In this document: positions 1-21,896 of the stretch, piece by piece
How positions within the stretch are numbered: position 1 is the first letter of the stretch
Layout: every line of letters starts with the position of its first letter
DNA from: Tubiluchus corallicola
Lineage: Eukaryota; Priapulida; Priapulimorpha; Priapulimorphida; Tubiluchidae
Length of the DNA: 64,000 bases
NCBI GenBank assembly: GCA_030141605.1
Contig: JAQGDQ010000115.1
Span: 156,501-220,500 of the forward strand
Reading direction: 5' to 3'
The notes under the pieces: generated by a model
Seen by the model: only the letters and a program-made list of their open reading frames with translations
What the model was told of the DNA's origin: nothing
The model's database searches: none
Made by a program: the position numbers and the translations under genes

Positions 1-1157
1 TATCTCAATACGTGAAACATTTAAAACTGTGTCTCGATACAATGTATAGTGTTGGCATCGTGATTGTGCCAACAGTAAAAATATTTTTGTTTCCTTCTAA
101 TTGCATGGGTAATATTTTTTATTGTAAACCTGGCCGGGAATTTTATAATTTTTTTGTACGTTCATATACTTACTTGACGCAGTCATATGAAAGCTTATTT
201 CTTTAATTTAAACGTAAAAGGCAATAAGTATTGTAACATCGTTCTTTTGGGGAAGCCAGTGTTGCCGTTTTTGTATGATGCATTTAAGACTAAAAAGTAT
301 CGAATTTTCCACCAAATTTGTGTATTAGCAGCCGAGAATATTTTAAATATTCCACGATTCAGCTTCAAACATTCACTAAGCCTTAAAACAGTTTCTTCCC
401 TCCTTACTGGCATCTTTTGAGCTCGTGAGGTAAAACAGAAAATTTTGTTTTTGTGGCCAGCCTTGTACTAATTGATTGTTTCTAGTTTCTACATCAAGTG
501 CAGCATGAGACAAGCTTACTGTATTATGGGAGAGGAGTTGCTCGTGATTGAAGCGCTACTCGCTACTAATCTAAGCTTTCCCAAAATTTGCAAATCAGTT
601 ATGCAGTTTGAAAATAAATTAAAGTTTCAAAAGTTATTTAGCATTGATTAATATAAATATAAATTTATCACCTAACAACTGCTCTGTACTATTAGTATCC
701 AACCCACCTTGTGTAATGGGTGCAACAAAACTATGTGTATTGTGTCACTCTCTTGACTACTTGATTACTGTCACTCAAACGTTCACAGGTGAATGAATTT
801 TGAGCATTCTACATACTGTACAGTATAGTTTGCATAAATGAGCTAGTAGAATTTGATTTCACTATTGCTAAAAAGTTTGATGATAAAAGCTGCATTTGGA
901 ATTATTTCGTTTTAAAATAAGATCTGGTTACTGGAAAGATTTTTACCAACTCACCATCTGTAGACAGTATCAGACAGAAGTCAGTGCTGCATGCAGTTCA
1001 ACAGTAAATTCATTTCAGCCCGCGAGTTACAAATATTTAAAGATTTGTGCAGAGGCTATAAAGACTCTTAATGCCTAATAAAGTGGATGTGAGCGGAGTA
1101 GCCAGTAGTTTATGACCGTATAACTCCACTTGAAAGTAACAGCCAAGAAGCCATAAA

Positions 1158-1416
1158 ATATACAACACCGTTCATTTCATGCAAGGACATGGACACATCG
1201 TGCCAAAGTTAATGCCTGTGAAGTAAGTAAGGTAGAGTTTAAAGCCATCTTTAGCAACCGAAGGTTACATGCTGTACTCACGTGTGAAGAAACATGCCTT
1301 CCTAGGTGCACAGATTCTTCTCGTGCAAAGAAAAATGGCGATTGTTCAAATTTACAACAAACAATAGAAGAATGCGAAATCAAAGGAAGCAAGTTTTACA
1401 GTAAGTTTATAGTAAA
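1158..1416 (+). CDS. Possible Cys-rich terminal exon, unrecognised
   Basis: A stop-free frame without a usable ATG ends at a TAA near 1416. Its second half encodes a basic, cysteine-rich peptide with the spacing C, then about 22 residues, then CEETCLPRC, then GDC and EEC (six cysteines in about 60 residues), followed by a Lys-rich end. That spacing is what a small secreted or extracellular domain would give. No upstream partner exon was found, although a stop-free piece at about 960-1070 also carries cysteines. It could be the last exon of a gene to the left, or chance. I do not recognise the family. Confidence 0.22.
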
Positions 1417-2188
1417 ATAAATATATTACTCTTAATAACCATAATACTTTAGGTTATAAAAGCTTATATTATGATAAGGGTTTAGTTGGACTTTAAGTGC
1501 TAGGTCCCGCCTCCTGGCCTGCAGACTGCAAAGTGCTATACTAGATATAAAAATTGAGTTCCTCCAAGAGCATTCCACTATTAGCTTGCTTGCTAGGCAG
1601 AAGCTAATCGCTGCTGTAGTACAAATGGAAGATATCTAGTCATTTATCTTGAGACATTAAGTGCCAGATATTTGGCTTCATGAAAAAATATAAATTTATT
1701 AAATGTTTGAAAATGGTACTTTCAGAACCGTTATACGTACCTAATTGTTGTCAGTGTGCCGTAATGCATTCTTTTTCATTTTTGTTGTCACAATGATTAG
1801 CAATGGTTTAGCCTTGACATAACTAGAACATTTTATTAAATCGAGACAACCGCAAAATCAACAATGACAAGAGTAGCAAGAAAAGAGGAAAACTTAGGAG
1901 AAGAAAAGGATTGTCGTGCTGTCCTGCAAATAATAGCACCGAAACTCATGATCAGCAACATAGGAACGGAAGCAGAAGGCTTCAGCACATTCCGCTGTAA
2001 GAAAAAGCGGCCTAAACAGTCTTACTGCAAATGTTTAGCAAGAGGCTGTAAGAACTTGATTTGTAATAAAGGCACCTTAAGCTTTTAGTTTCCAACAGGT
2101 GATATCAGGTGTACACATTAATACTTAGTCATTTACCTAAGCCGCCTAACTTTTCTATGATACTATGCAGAGAATCTTGGACCTGTCA

Positions 2189-2300
2189 CTACAGTAAACC
2201 CTCGTTATGATGGACATTTTGACTATTTGTGCTTGCCCAATGCACTTATATCAGTTATATCCGTTTTATAATGAAGCCCCGTGTCTGAACTATGATGTCA
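2189..2300 (+). mobile_element. Solo Tigger/pogo-like terminal motif
   Basis: A TA dinucleotide is followed at 2192 by CAGTAAACCCTCGTTATGAT. This is the usual style of Tigger/pogo (Tc1-mariner superfamily) terminal repeats (CAGT...ACC...CGTTAT...). The following 100 bases contain the typical degenerate TTATA/TATCCG internal pattern. I could not find the opposite end nearby, so this is a fragment at best. Confidence 0.35.
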
Positions 2301-3018
2301 AATCAGCTGGCATATTAGGTGCTGCTTTGTGCACCATGTATTGCAACTAGCTTTAGCACTTGGCTGACCGTCTTCTCGTTCGCTAAACACCTTGTGTTAT
2401 GATCATTAACATTTCTAGTTACCCTGGCTGATAAGAAGGAAGGTGTGTAATCTGTATTAAACTAGACTGAGTTGCTAACAGTTTCAAATCAGACTTGCAG
2501 CGGCTTTAGCTTTCTTCACTTTTCTCACATGTCTATAGCAAGCCTAAAGCCAAGTCTTGCTACGGGAGTTGGTAAGGATGAATTCATAATTTCCAAAAAG
2601 CAGAATATTGTTTGCTTATAATCCATTGGCATGTTGCTGTGTGTTACTTCACGTTTGCTGTCGCAAGGTTCTTTTTATGCTTTGAAATTTATTCAACAAA
2701 AATATTGCAATATTTTTTGAGCTGTGTTGGCCCAGTACTAAGATATTCTACTGTGTGTGAATCTTTCTTTTGTTATGTTTGATCTCTAAAACATTTCGCA
2801 TAATTCTTCAAAAATTATCTTTTTGCGACATGTTTTCGCCGAATTACCGAAAACTTTTGGCAATAAATTTTAAAATCTGACAGTTTCAGCTCTGTTATAT
2901 TTTGGTTTGCAGTATAAAGTGCTTATAACCTTTTCACGATAAGGTTGTTTCGTTTGTCACAGAAGAAACTGTTAAATCAACTTCCTGCACCAACAAGACC
3001 ATCAGTAGCATTCCATAG

Positions 3019-3220
3019 ATGAGTCGTGAGGAAATTGTCGCCATTGCGCTTAAGCAAAAGCAACAGATGGAGGACGATAGGAGGGCAAAACAAAAAGACT
3101 TTTTTGGTAATCGTCCGTTAGCTACTTTTAGAGCTCGCAATCGATGCTTTCCTTTAAGAGTAGCTAACAGACGATTACGAAAAAAGTTACGTACGCTTGA
3201 GAATGAAATGAGGGGTGCAG
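3019..3220 (+). CDS. Possible N-terminal exon, basic coiled peptide with internal hairpin
   Basis: The ATG at 3019 opens a frame that stays open to a good splice donor (GCAG/GTAAGC at 3220/3221). The peptide starts MSREEIVAIALKQKQQMEDD and is strongly Lys/Arg/Gln-rich, consistent with a short coiled helix. The second half (3099-3186) is an inverted repeat, so part of the peptide is encoded by the two arms of a hairpin. That suggests insertion of a small fold-back element or a chance ORF. No acceptor or downstream exon could be matched within the next 2.5 kb. I do not recognise the protein. Confidence 0.28.
3099..3186. repeat. Inverted repeat, 28-bp arms
   Basis: Arms at 3099-3126 and 3159-3186 are complementary at 26 of 28 positions and enclose a 32-base loop. 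The arm includes GTAATCGTC.GTTAGCTACT. It lies entirely inside the possible exon 3019-3220. Confidence 0.8.
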
Positions 3221-3356
3221 GTAAGCAATGCGTCTGTTCTAAGAAAATGAAAGCTGAAACAATGTTTGTGTTTTTATTCATCAGTTGCTTGCGGTTTCAT
3301 CGTATACAAAACTTGCTTGTTAAGTTTTCATTTTGAAAGAAATTCACTTGTGTGTA

Positions 3357-3505
3357 AGTTGAGTGAGTGTGAGTTGAGTGAGTGTGCGTAATTGCACATG
3401 AGTGTGAGTTGAGTGAGTGTGCGTAATTGCACATGAGTGTGAGTTGAGTGTATGTGTGTGATTGCACATGAGTGATAGTTGAGTGAGTGTGTGTGATTGC
3501 ACGAG
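3357..3505. repeat. 35-bp tandem repeat, about four copies
   Basis: The phrase ATTGCAC recurs at 3391, 3426, 3461 and 3496, exactly 35 bases apart. It alternates with GAGTTGAGTGAGTGTG. Copies differ by one to four bases. It is a short minisatellite of GTGAG-type DNA downstream of the possible exon at 3019. Confidence 0.9.
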
Positions 3506-3509
3506 AGCT

Positions 3510-5869
3510 TTACAGATAGTGTTGATTTTCCTTATAAAGAAATCCAGTCTTATCTTTGATACTGATGCTGCTAGTGTCTTTACTGCTGTTACTTCTAGTT
3601 GAAGGAATGACCAGCTGAAGTTATGTGAATGGTGAAAATGACCACAAGATACTGTCGTTGAAATGAATACACCAGTTAGCTGATACTATTTCTAAATGAA
3701 AAATAGCCAGTTGACCCCCCATGCTACTGCTAAATAAAAAATATTTGCCAGATGCTGTTTCTAAACAAAAAAATACTTGGCTGATTGTATTCCCAAATAA
3801 AAGAAACTGGTTCTGTTTCCAAATGAATGATTATTCAAACTGAATTTGTTCTTTGATGGCAAAACAAATGCTGATGCTAACTTTATTTTAGAAAATTGTT
3901 AACTGATTCTTTTCAGGGAGAAAAACATCATGACAACTTATATGTTTTAAGTGCATGAACAATTAACTGGTGCTATTTGGAGGTAAAAACAGCTGAATCA
4001 GTTAATCTGCTTGTAAATGAAATTGTGATGCGCAAGTACTTAAAACCATTTCTTAATGAACTTTCTGTTGAAATCTCAAGCACTTAACTAGTTAAAGCCA
4101 TTTCTGCCAGTCCCGACATGCTATTTGAAGGTATTGGTATGCACAGCAGACCTTCATGTCCTGCTTGTTTAGTACTACATTAACTTTAATATCTTTTTTC
4201 CAAACTGTTTTTTTTTCAAAGTTGGGCATGTTTATTTTTCAATTAAACTTTCACAATTGAGTTATTACATAAGTGTTCAGTGAAAGTCAAATATGCGCAG
4301 AACGCTGAAACAAATGTGTGTAGAAGTAGTCTCATTGCATCAGTACAATTGTGTATTTACTTCCTAAATTTCAATCCCTACATGGATTTTGTCATTATGT
4401 GCTGTAATTTTGTGTATAATTATAGATAAAGTTCAGTAATTATATTTAATAGTTTTTGCAAAAGAAGAATCCATTTGAAATACACAAACCCCTTCTCATT
4501 AAAAAGTACTTTCTCGTTTGTAACATTTACTCCAAGATATACAAAGTAAAGCATTTTGTCATTTGTATCAAGTAAAGTAAATTACATTGTGAATACTCTA
4601 AAACCAGGTGAACCACTTTGTCACTGTTCTTTAACTTCGTAATTATTTGATTTGTGTAATTTGACTAAATGAGGCAGCCCAGAAAGTAGCTCTCTGGGTA
4701 AAACCTGTTAGGATGTGTAGAAGGCATGTAATAGGTTTTTCTCCACTTTAACTGTGCACAGACTGAGATTATGATTTGGCGAGTTAAATTGTTAGGCGAG
4801 TAAAGATAGCTCATAGTAGAGGGGTGCCTTGAACAAATTGCAATAGAACTTTTCTCTTCAGATATTTTCTAACTCTATTGTTGTTAAAACTAGGCAAATC
4901 AACACGAACCGCGAAGCCAGTTGACCATCACTGAAGAAGCTGCTTGAATATGAACTAGGTCGTTGTATGGTCAAGTATCAAGAAGTATATATTGTTTGGA
5001 TTAACCTTGTAGAGAGCAAAGTTTTGCAGGAATGCAAATTGTGAGACTGATTCAGTGGAGTTGCAGTTTGAGTACTTGTCTTAGATTCATTATCAGTTAA
5101 CTTTATTACATTATCTGTTATTTGTTAAGCGTCGATTTATTTTCTGCAAATTGCTTTAATTTTTTGACAAAATATTGTGTGTTTATTACTTTATCAGGAC
5201 CATCACGTGGCGTTTTTATTTATAATTTATATTAACTTGTTAGTGTGTTAAAAGTTTTTGCTTATCATAATTGTGTCTGATAATTTGTGTCGAAAGAACT
5301 AATTTGAAAGAAACTAGGTAAATTGAAGAGTGAGCTCTTCAAGAGTGAGTGAGAGATCATTAATGCATTTTTGTTTTTGTTTCTCAAATTTCAAATTTAC
5401 CATTGATCTGGGCAGCACCAACACAAGATTTCTTCCTGGTGCTGTCCAGAGGCATACCAGTAGCCTCAATAAAATTTATAGATTAATGTTTTAAACTTGT
5501 ATGCTCATGATAAATCTAGCAATAAATTCTTAATTCTACATTCTAAAAATTCTAAGACTCCATGAAGGTCGCTAATTGCGTAAGTCCGCAACAACAGTCA
5601 ACAAAATGATGAAAATGCTTAATAATTCAAGCACACAACTGAGCATTGGACAAACTTGTCGTACTTTGTTTAAAAAAGCTTATGCAGATTTACGAAACGC
5701 CTGACACAAAAGAATCAATCTATTTTTATCACATTTAATTTTTAATGACTGTTTATAAAGTAGAATGTATAGTGACACTACCTACTGTAACAAGTTTCAC
5801 GAATCAATAGCTACTGTTCTTGTAACATTTATTATTTATCATGTTTCTCACTTTCTTTAGCAGTGTAAG
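3510..5869. other. AT-rich gap, no gene seen
   Basis: No convincing coding stretch was found on either strand. A small hairpin at 5410-5448 (GGCAGCACCA / TGGTGCTGTCC) is the only structure of note. The right end should contain the 3' UTR of the minus-strand gene that stops at 5870: TTTATT at 5828-5833 is AATAAA on the minus strand, 37 bases past that stop. Confidence 0.5.
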
Positions 5870-9625
<3,756 letters not shown>

Positions 9626-12600
9626 CTTAAACTGACCCTGTTTTACTTATTAAGCGTCTATTTTCAAGGTTAAATAATTTTCACAATTAGCAGTCCTAAA
9701 AGCACCCGGCAACGCAACAAGCCCCGTGACAAAAAATACAAAAATTGAATTAGCTTTTCGATATATTAGCATTCTATCAGCCAAGACCTCACCTTTTGCA
9801 AATTCTTCCTCGCAGCCATCAATAAATTTTTGCACAATAAACCCTTGAATCAATATCGATTTTCTTTTTTTCTTTTGCTACAGGTTTCAGTTGATTGACA
9901 TCCAAGTACTGCAAAGTCTTTGTTGTTCTTCTGCTCGCATTTTCAAAAAAAATTTGGAATTCAAACATCACTTATTAATATACTGTGTGCAGCAAGAACA
10001 AAAAAGATTTAAGTGAATGCTCTATATACCTAATTCATTACAGAAAAAATATAAAGAGAGTATTAATACGTACCAATGAGTGACTGATTTCAGAAGTATG
10101 TCCACTTGAAGTTTTTTCTACAACTAATGTCGTCCAGTTTTTGAGTTTCTAGTAAGCGTTTCACTAGTTCTGTAGCCTAGGTGTAATCACTAAGTATCAC
10201 TACTCTCTCTCTCTCTTCAGTTAGTTACGAATGGAGGTTTAGGCATTTGCGTCATATATAGACAGGATAGATCACTCAGAATAGACTTGGTAACATACCC
10301 AAGTATATTGAATGAGTAACTGTTTAATTCACAAGTTCATTGTACTAACACCTTTTTGTACCAACTCCAGTACTTTCAACTAAATCCTTATCAATTGTGC
10401 ACCTTGATGAAATCGATGTAACATGTATCTCTTGTCAAAGGATGTTTAATTCAAAGCTTGGATACCTGTCACATACATTTGAATATAAATGTTGTATAAA
10501 CCATGTATCTCAATGTTGATTCAACCATTTTTATTGAATTTAATAATTAAGATATGGTGTATCATTTTTTGGTATATGAAAAATTATTAACTCAGATGCG
10601 CCAATTCATGAGAAAATGTTGAAACTTAAAATTACACTTCTGCGTAACACTATTAAATCTGTTTTACACTTCCGCAATTTAAACTCTATACATATTTCTT
10701 TTTTAGTACAACTTAAGATAACATAATATATTGTGTATAACATATAGTACTAAGAGTACCGTTATATGTCCCACTTTTACGACTTTAATTCTGTAAATAT
10801 TTTTTAAAATCTATGTTCTGCTTCTATATTCTAAATTCTGTATTTGTTTTATTTTTAATGCAATTTAAAATTATACTGATCATGTTTAATCATGAATTGG
10901 TGTATAGTGCTAATAATAATAATAATAGTATGATAGTACTAATAGTACCGTTATATGTTCCACTTTCACGACTTTAACTCTGTAAATATTTTTTAAAATC
11001 TATGTTCTGCTTCTATATTCTAAATTCTGTAATTATTTTATTTTTAGTGCAATTTAAAAATGTTCTATGTTCTATTTTTTAAATCTGTTTATATTTTTTA
11101 TACATTTTTAATACAGGTTAAGGTCATGCACAATCGTAACATTTATAAATCTATATTCTACATAAACTTTATTTGTACTGAGTGGATTTACAATACAGTG
11201 CAATGCAATTACTGGTCACAATATTTCAAAACTCTACTTCGTATAATTATCTACATTCTATATCTACTTCCTATTCATATGCTTTATTTTTACAAGTTGT
11301 GCTTTTTTTGTTAATCTTGCTTACAAATTCGTGTACGAAGCGCCATCTGTGGCAGGTAAGGTAAAGCTTTTAGTTTTGGCCAGCTTGCAGTACCTGCTAG
11401 TCACCTGACTGTTTTACTCACCTGTGCTTTGAATAGTCAGATTAATCCACTTCATGGCATATTTGGGACATTTATGTACTGATTATGTTACAATAAAGCA
11501 TTCGGTGGTATTAACCTCTGTAGAAAGCGTTTCTGTGACTACACATTGTTTTGAAAATGTAGCTAGTTATTTTTTCGTCTGTCAGTTTATCATTTGTCCT
11601 GAAGCATTCGGCAATACCTCAGTGTTTGTATCGTTGTTAATTCGGATCTAATTAATGACATATATAGTATTTAGGACTTCATTGAAATACATTAAAATTT
11701 TATCTTCAATCTTTGCTCTATCATGGTCACACTCACATACCCTGTTTAACGTTTTCTATCCTTAGGTGATTCACTGATTGTCTCTTGTTCGTAATCTGTT
11801 TTTAATGTGAAATCACTCTAACAAGCTTTGCTTTCACAGTGATTTACGACACAGTGGCTTGTTGTGAACACGATCTTAAAATTATTATTAAATTTTATTG
11901 ACCAAGACTAAAATTTTCAGCCTCTGCCAATAATCTTGTTAAAAATGTGTATTTGTTATAATGATTTAAAAACTGCGTTGTGTCGAAGTCAGATCAACTT
12001 CAACTTTGAGCTGTGCTGATTTCCGAACAGTACATACATATATATTGTCTGTTAGTGAGAGCTGATGAATAGAACATACTTTAAGTCTCTCAATTGTTTA
12101 CAGTATAATAACTGTAATAACAAAAAACCAGATCAACAAAATGTAAGCTGCAATTATTTTAATGATAGTTTTGCTAACATTGCGATCAAGATGTCAGAAA
12201 TAAAATCCTTTGAACAGCCGAAGGAGCGAATAAATGACTCAGCCAATTGATTTGAATTTCACAAAATTATTTTCCGTAATATTAATAATGAAAATATATT
12301 CTCTGCAGTTTATATCTCCATAAAGGTTGTTAACATTTTAAAAAATATGCTCCTCATTGTTTTAATATTTTCTAATGTACAAGTTTTAAATTGGTTGTTA
12401 TGCAAGTGAACAGACAGTAAGTCTTATTATAAAGCTTCTCTTCTCTCCTTTTCATTTCGTGGTAAAGTTAATCGATTTTGCATCCTTTGTAAACTGTACT
12501 GTAGTTTTGTTACTTCTAACAGTGTATGTACAGTAGCAATGACAACATCCCATTAGAGTTTCGAAGTATAATTGTTGTACTCGATTTGTGTCAAATATCA

Positions 12601-13740
12601 CGTAATAAAGCTATGCTACCTTCTTATAAAAAATGTCCAACAATAATTGTATAGATTACGTCATTGAATTTGAAAACAAAATAAAATAATTTTATATAAT
12701 TTGCACAGTTTCACAGAGCTATTGATAATAAATTGTTCTAATTAACTTTAACCGCTTTTTACGTAAATTGTAAAATCTAATCTTTAGTCTAATTAATCTA
12801 ATATTTTTAATAAACAATGTTCAAGATTTAAGAAATTAATAAATCAACTTACACGGTGACCTTTTATACGTATAATTATGAAATTACTACTGCAAAGTAA
12901 TGAACGACGCGAAACAAGCTATAGCTGCACGGTGTAAAACGCCTGACATCATCTACAGGTAAATTAACAGGTAACAGACTGGTCACATAACAATTCAAAA
13001 ACAAACCAATTCATAAGTGAAAAGAGGGAGCCATACAAGCTTAGATCAGCACACAAGCATTAAATATTATAATTTTAATGTCAAAACGGAAGAAACCCAC
13101 AATTAATTCAGTAGTGTCTTTCAAATTTGGTTTCAAATTTTTGTAAATTGTGGGTTTTGTTCCATTGTAATCTGGCATAGTTTAAAGATTCACTGAATCA
13201 CCCAATCACTAAAGAAGTAATGACATATTTTGTTTCCTGGGCTTTACCAACGTTTTCAGCCTGTGCAGACCGTGTATAGTGTATACTGTCTGACAATGTG
13301 AAGTTCAAGAGAAACATAAAACGGAAAACTAATAAAAATGCTTTTCAGACAACGTTTTTTACTCATTGAAGGTGTGTGCCTGCATTTTTAGACACATAGG
13401 AAAACCTTCGCGGTACTTTTTTTCGAATGTGCAAATGAGGTTTCAGAGAAGAAAAGCTTTAAATAAACTCACTAATTGGTTTCAACTTGTATAAAATTGT
13501 TATAGAAAATAATGTTACCCTAAAAGATACATTTAGAATTTTCAGAATTATCTCGGAAGATTGTGAAAGATTGCGACTTAACTTCTACTTGCAACCACCG
13601 ACAATATTTTTGTCAGTGTATCAATTGAGAGGTTTTGTTGCTGTCAGTGTTAGTTTATTTTAGTTTTGCTACTAGTTTATTAATTTTTTTACTGGACCAC
13701 TTATGTAACTATAGTGTACATGTGTGTTCGAAAATAAATG
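9626..13740. other. Gap, AT-rich, no gene seen
   Basis: The left edge should contain the promoter and 5' UTR of the minus-strand gene starting at 9625. No other exon series could be assembled. The region holds a 126-bp direct repeat (10746-11060) and scattered short ORFs without family resemblance. The 67-residue minus ORF at 9650-9853 lies just upstream of the membrane-protein start and is probably 5' flank. Confidence 0.5.
10746..11060. repeat. Direct repeat, two units of about 126 bp
   Basis: Units at about 10746-10871 and 10935-11060 are offset by 189 bases and nearly identical. They share AGTACCGTTATATGT, GTAAATATTTTTTAAAATC and TATGTTCTGCTTCTATATTC. The intervening 63 bases are AT-rich with an AAT run. 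It is a local duplication of unknown origin. Confidence 0.85.
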
Positions 13741-13741
13741 A

Positions 13742-14155
<414 letters not shown>

Positions 14156-14450
14156 CTCAACTCACCTCAGATGCATATCCTTGAAATTCCTCCGTCTCGC
14201 CACATTTGCAAAATTACAATAACTTTTAAAACTAAGACTTTCATGCCTGTAATACATGCATTGCTTATGGACATGGTAATGCTTCACAGTGGATGTGTTT
14301 GCATAGATATCGTAATGAAAAAGAATGCTAATATCTTAGATCAGCTCAACGAGTAAACAAGTGTGGACTAATATGTAAATTTATTTCATGTTTATTAGCT
14401 ACTTGGCAGATTTTGGAAAACTAGGATTGAAAGTGACCATTGGGGACGAT

Positions 14451-15077
14451 AGGGTTGCCACCACTTCTGATTTTATCCGGACTCTCCTGAAATTCAGCCA
14501 TACATCCGCTTCTGGAAAATTCTGAAACTTCCTGATTTCGACCATCACTTTAAAATTTAAATGAAAAAAAGGAATAACGTCTTGCATGTTATTAAACCTT
14601 TGCTTAAGTTTAAGTTAAAACAGCCGAATCTTTGTTAAGTCAAATAGTAAACTTACGAGGCTTCTTCATTTACTGCTGTCTACATTTTTCGCCAAGTTTT
14701 GCTACAGTGACAACTGCTGCAATGCAAGTTTTCTTCCGGTTTAGCTTTAATTCACTCAACATAAACCATCTATCTGCAGAAATCTCAAGAACGTAAGAAA
14801 TGTAGTGGGACTAGTAGAAGAAACTCCAAAAGTTGATGTACACCACTTGCACTTTCGTAAATTTTTGGGGTATTTAGAGCTTTTTTAGAATCTAAAACTG
14901 AGTAATCTGTTCTACTCTGTTGTCACTTAAATTTCTTGATTTTTGCTTCTGAAACAGCCTCGTAGAACGTCCGAAATACGGGAAGCGCATTGGCTTCCGG
15001 GGCTCCGTCCCAGGCCACGACCCCCTGGCTGGCTCTTAACTCTTGATTTCAGTTCGTGACGTGGTGGCAACCTTAGA
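14451..15077. mobile_element. Terminal-inverted-repeat element, superfamily uncertain
   Basis: The left end AGGGTTGCCACCAC and the right end GTGGTGGCAACCTTAGA are inverted copies over about 13 bases. They are flanked by the same heptamer GGACGAT (14444-14450 and 15078-15084), which looks like a target-site duplication. The 627-bp interior has no long ORF. The terminal sequence is in the style of short hAT- or related MITEs, but a 7-bp duplication leaves the superfamily open. Confidence 0.62.
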
Positions 15078-15084
15078 GGACGAT

Positions 15085-16162
15085 CAAAACGTTGCCAGCA
15101 CAATTTTTAAACAAATACCAGTAGGCACGTTGACCTCATCGTTGGTAATCTTGTTTTTGTTTTAAATAAAATTTATTCTGGCCAATGTTCTTCAGTTACT
15201 TGGGCAGCCTCAGAACATCGATTACTATGTATGCTACGATTGCTACCTAATTTTACGTACAGGCTAAATCTTTCCAGGCCTAATTTTCACCACTTGTTTA
15301 CAGTTTAATAGCTGTCTGAGTAAAGATCGCATTATTCAAACACTAGATTTTTATCTATTTTCTATTTTCTGCTCTCTGTTCTGTATGATCTGTACAGTTA
15401 AGACGTAAAGTGATAATATCGACTTTCAAGAGACATGGACGACGACTAGACTCGAAATCTGCCCTGCATTTCACAGGAACGCTTGGAAAGTATCTAGCAG
15501 GGTTATAATGAAGGTAAAAGGGTTAATACAAACAGTAGTTCAGCATTGGTGAATGATCGTGGTTCTGTTACTTGAAAATTTATTTGAAAATTACTTGATA
15601 AATTTACTTCATTGAATCTCTAACATTATTATAGAACATATTTTACCATTTTTAGTTAGCTGTAATGTAATTTAGGTAGTTTTAGGTAGGACTGACCAAA
15701 TAATTTCAGGCTTCTAGCCCGATATTTTGTCTACCTACAAAATTACTAGTTAAAACAACAATATATCATAATCGTTGAGCAATATTAACTACTACACGTG
15801 AAAATTTTGTTGTGCAATGTAATTGTTTTTAACGTAAACCCGTGTAAATAAGTATGTGTGTGAACTACAGGGTTACTGTGAATTTGAATACAATCCGTTT
15901 AATGAGATTGTGACAATTTCTGACTAGTAAATGTTTTTGGATTGCAATGTTTTGGGTTTTTAGTTTGAGCTTACGTATTATTTGCACTTATTTTAGATTC
16001 ATATTTTAGCAGCAAGTCCTAAACCTTCATTAGTGTACCAATTTTGCATTAATGATAAATGATAAATAAAATTTGAGCAATTTTGGGAAATAAATGTCTG
16101 CATAGAGCCACAGATAGAGCTGCACCGTGGAGTTTGATGTCTGATGTCTTTGATGTTTTTAG
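15085..16162. other. P450 5' flank
   Basis: There is no recognised gene here. A short upstream P450 exon holding the initiator ATG must lie in or before this stretch, because the first recognised exon (from 16163) is preceded in frame by a TAG that forms part of a splice acceptor. I could not choose that exon with confidence. Confidence 0.45.
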
Positions 16163-20917
<4,755 letters not shown>

Positions 20918-21640
20918 ACTCCAAGGAGTGTTCAAAATCGTACAAATTGGCACTCAGCCAAATCCGTCTTTACTGCATAAAAGTGTGTCACTAGATATGA
21001 GATATATAAATGTAATTACTGATAACCAAAAAAAATCATTACATGTATGCTGAGATGACAGCAACACACCACAAGATCTTAGAGTTGCAACACCTATATA
21101 AAACGTGCAGTAGCATTGACACTCAAAAAGCAACAAATCTTCCTGGTACAGTTAACTTTCTCCTTGTGACAGTGACCCTGCATAAAATAATTAGGAATAA
21201 AAAAAGCTCTTACAAGTAAGAAACGGGTGTCTAGATTAATGGATTTCTCGTGTCAAATGCTAGGAAACAAACTTTTTAAAGCATGAAAAATGCTTTGTTT
21301 TGTAGCGCACATAAATGAGTTAATTCGCATTTCATTGTTTACGTGTAGCACAAATAAATTGTTCATGCAAGGCTTGAATGGTATTTTGTTTGGTATTAGT
21401 TACTGTGTAAGTTTTCTTTCTAAATTGCAGCACTATATTATGTATTTGATTACTTTGCTTCTTTTATTGCAAAGTTCGTTAATGCAGTTAGTAGACCCGT
21501 GTTGCAGCAAACAAACACAAAAGTTTCAATAATTATGACACATTTTACAATATCACAGAAGAGGTGCATTAGATCAAGCACATCCAATGATGCTCAAAAT
21601 TTATTCCTATAACTTGAAATAAATTCATCATAGATACCAC
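20918..21640. other. P450 3' flank
   Basis: Probably 3' UTR up to about 21220 (AATAAA at 21196-21201, 279 bases past the stop), then AT-rich intergenic DNA. No other coding signal was found. Confidence 0.5.
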
Positions 21641-21642
21641 CA

Positions 21643-21814
21643 GGGCTGGATTGCCCAATAGGCTAGTATAGGCTGCACTCTACGGCCCCTCAAGATTGGG
21701 AAGGTCATACTTTACATTGCTGAATAATTGATATAACTTAAAATAAAATTTCAACTTTAAAAAAAAAGGAGGCCAGGCCACCATACGCGTCGACGTCGAG
21801 TGCCTCAATCCAGG
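21643..21814. mobile_element. Possible degenerate hAT-like MITE
   Basis: The left end CAGGGCTGGATTG and the right inverted counterpart CAATCCAGGTCCTCG share the core CTGGATTG. The CAGGG start is typical of hAT ends. Target-site duplications are not clear. It lies just upstream of the duplicated P450 exon. Confidence 0.4.
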
Positions 21815-21896
21815 TCCTCGCATTTACAAATGTTAGATATGTTACAAGAAATACCCAAATCTTTCAACAATGCAACCATAACAAAAGCTCTGAAAA

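Larger units (their letters stand above)
1..2990. other. AT-rich region without a recognised gene
   Basis: No reading frame here matches a family I recognise. Short ORFs near 896-1078 and 1864-2088 have little codon character. A stop-free Cys-rich stretch at 1158-1416 and a Tigger-like terminal motif at 2192 are listed separately. The rest is AT-rich and could be intergenic, UTR or intron of a gene outside the window. Confidence 0.5.
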
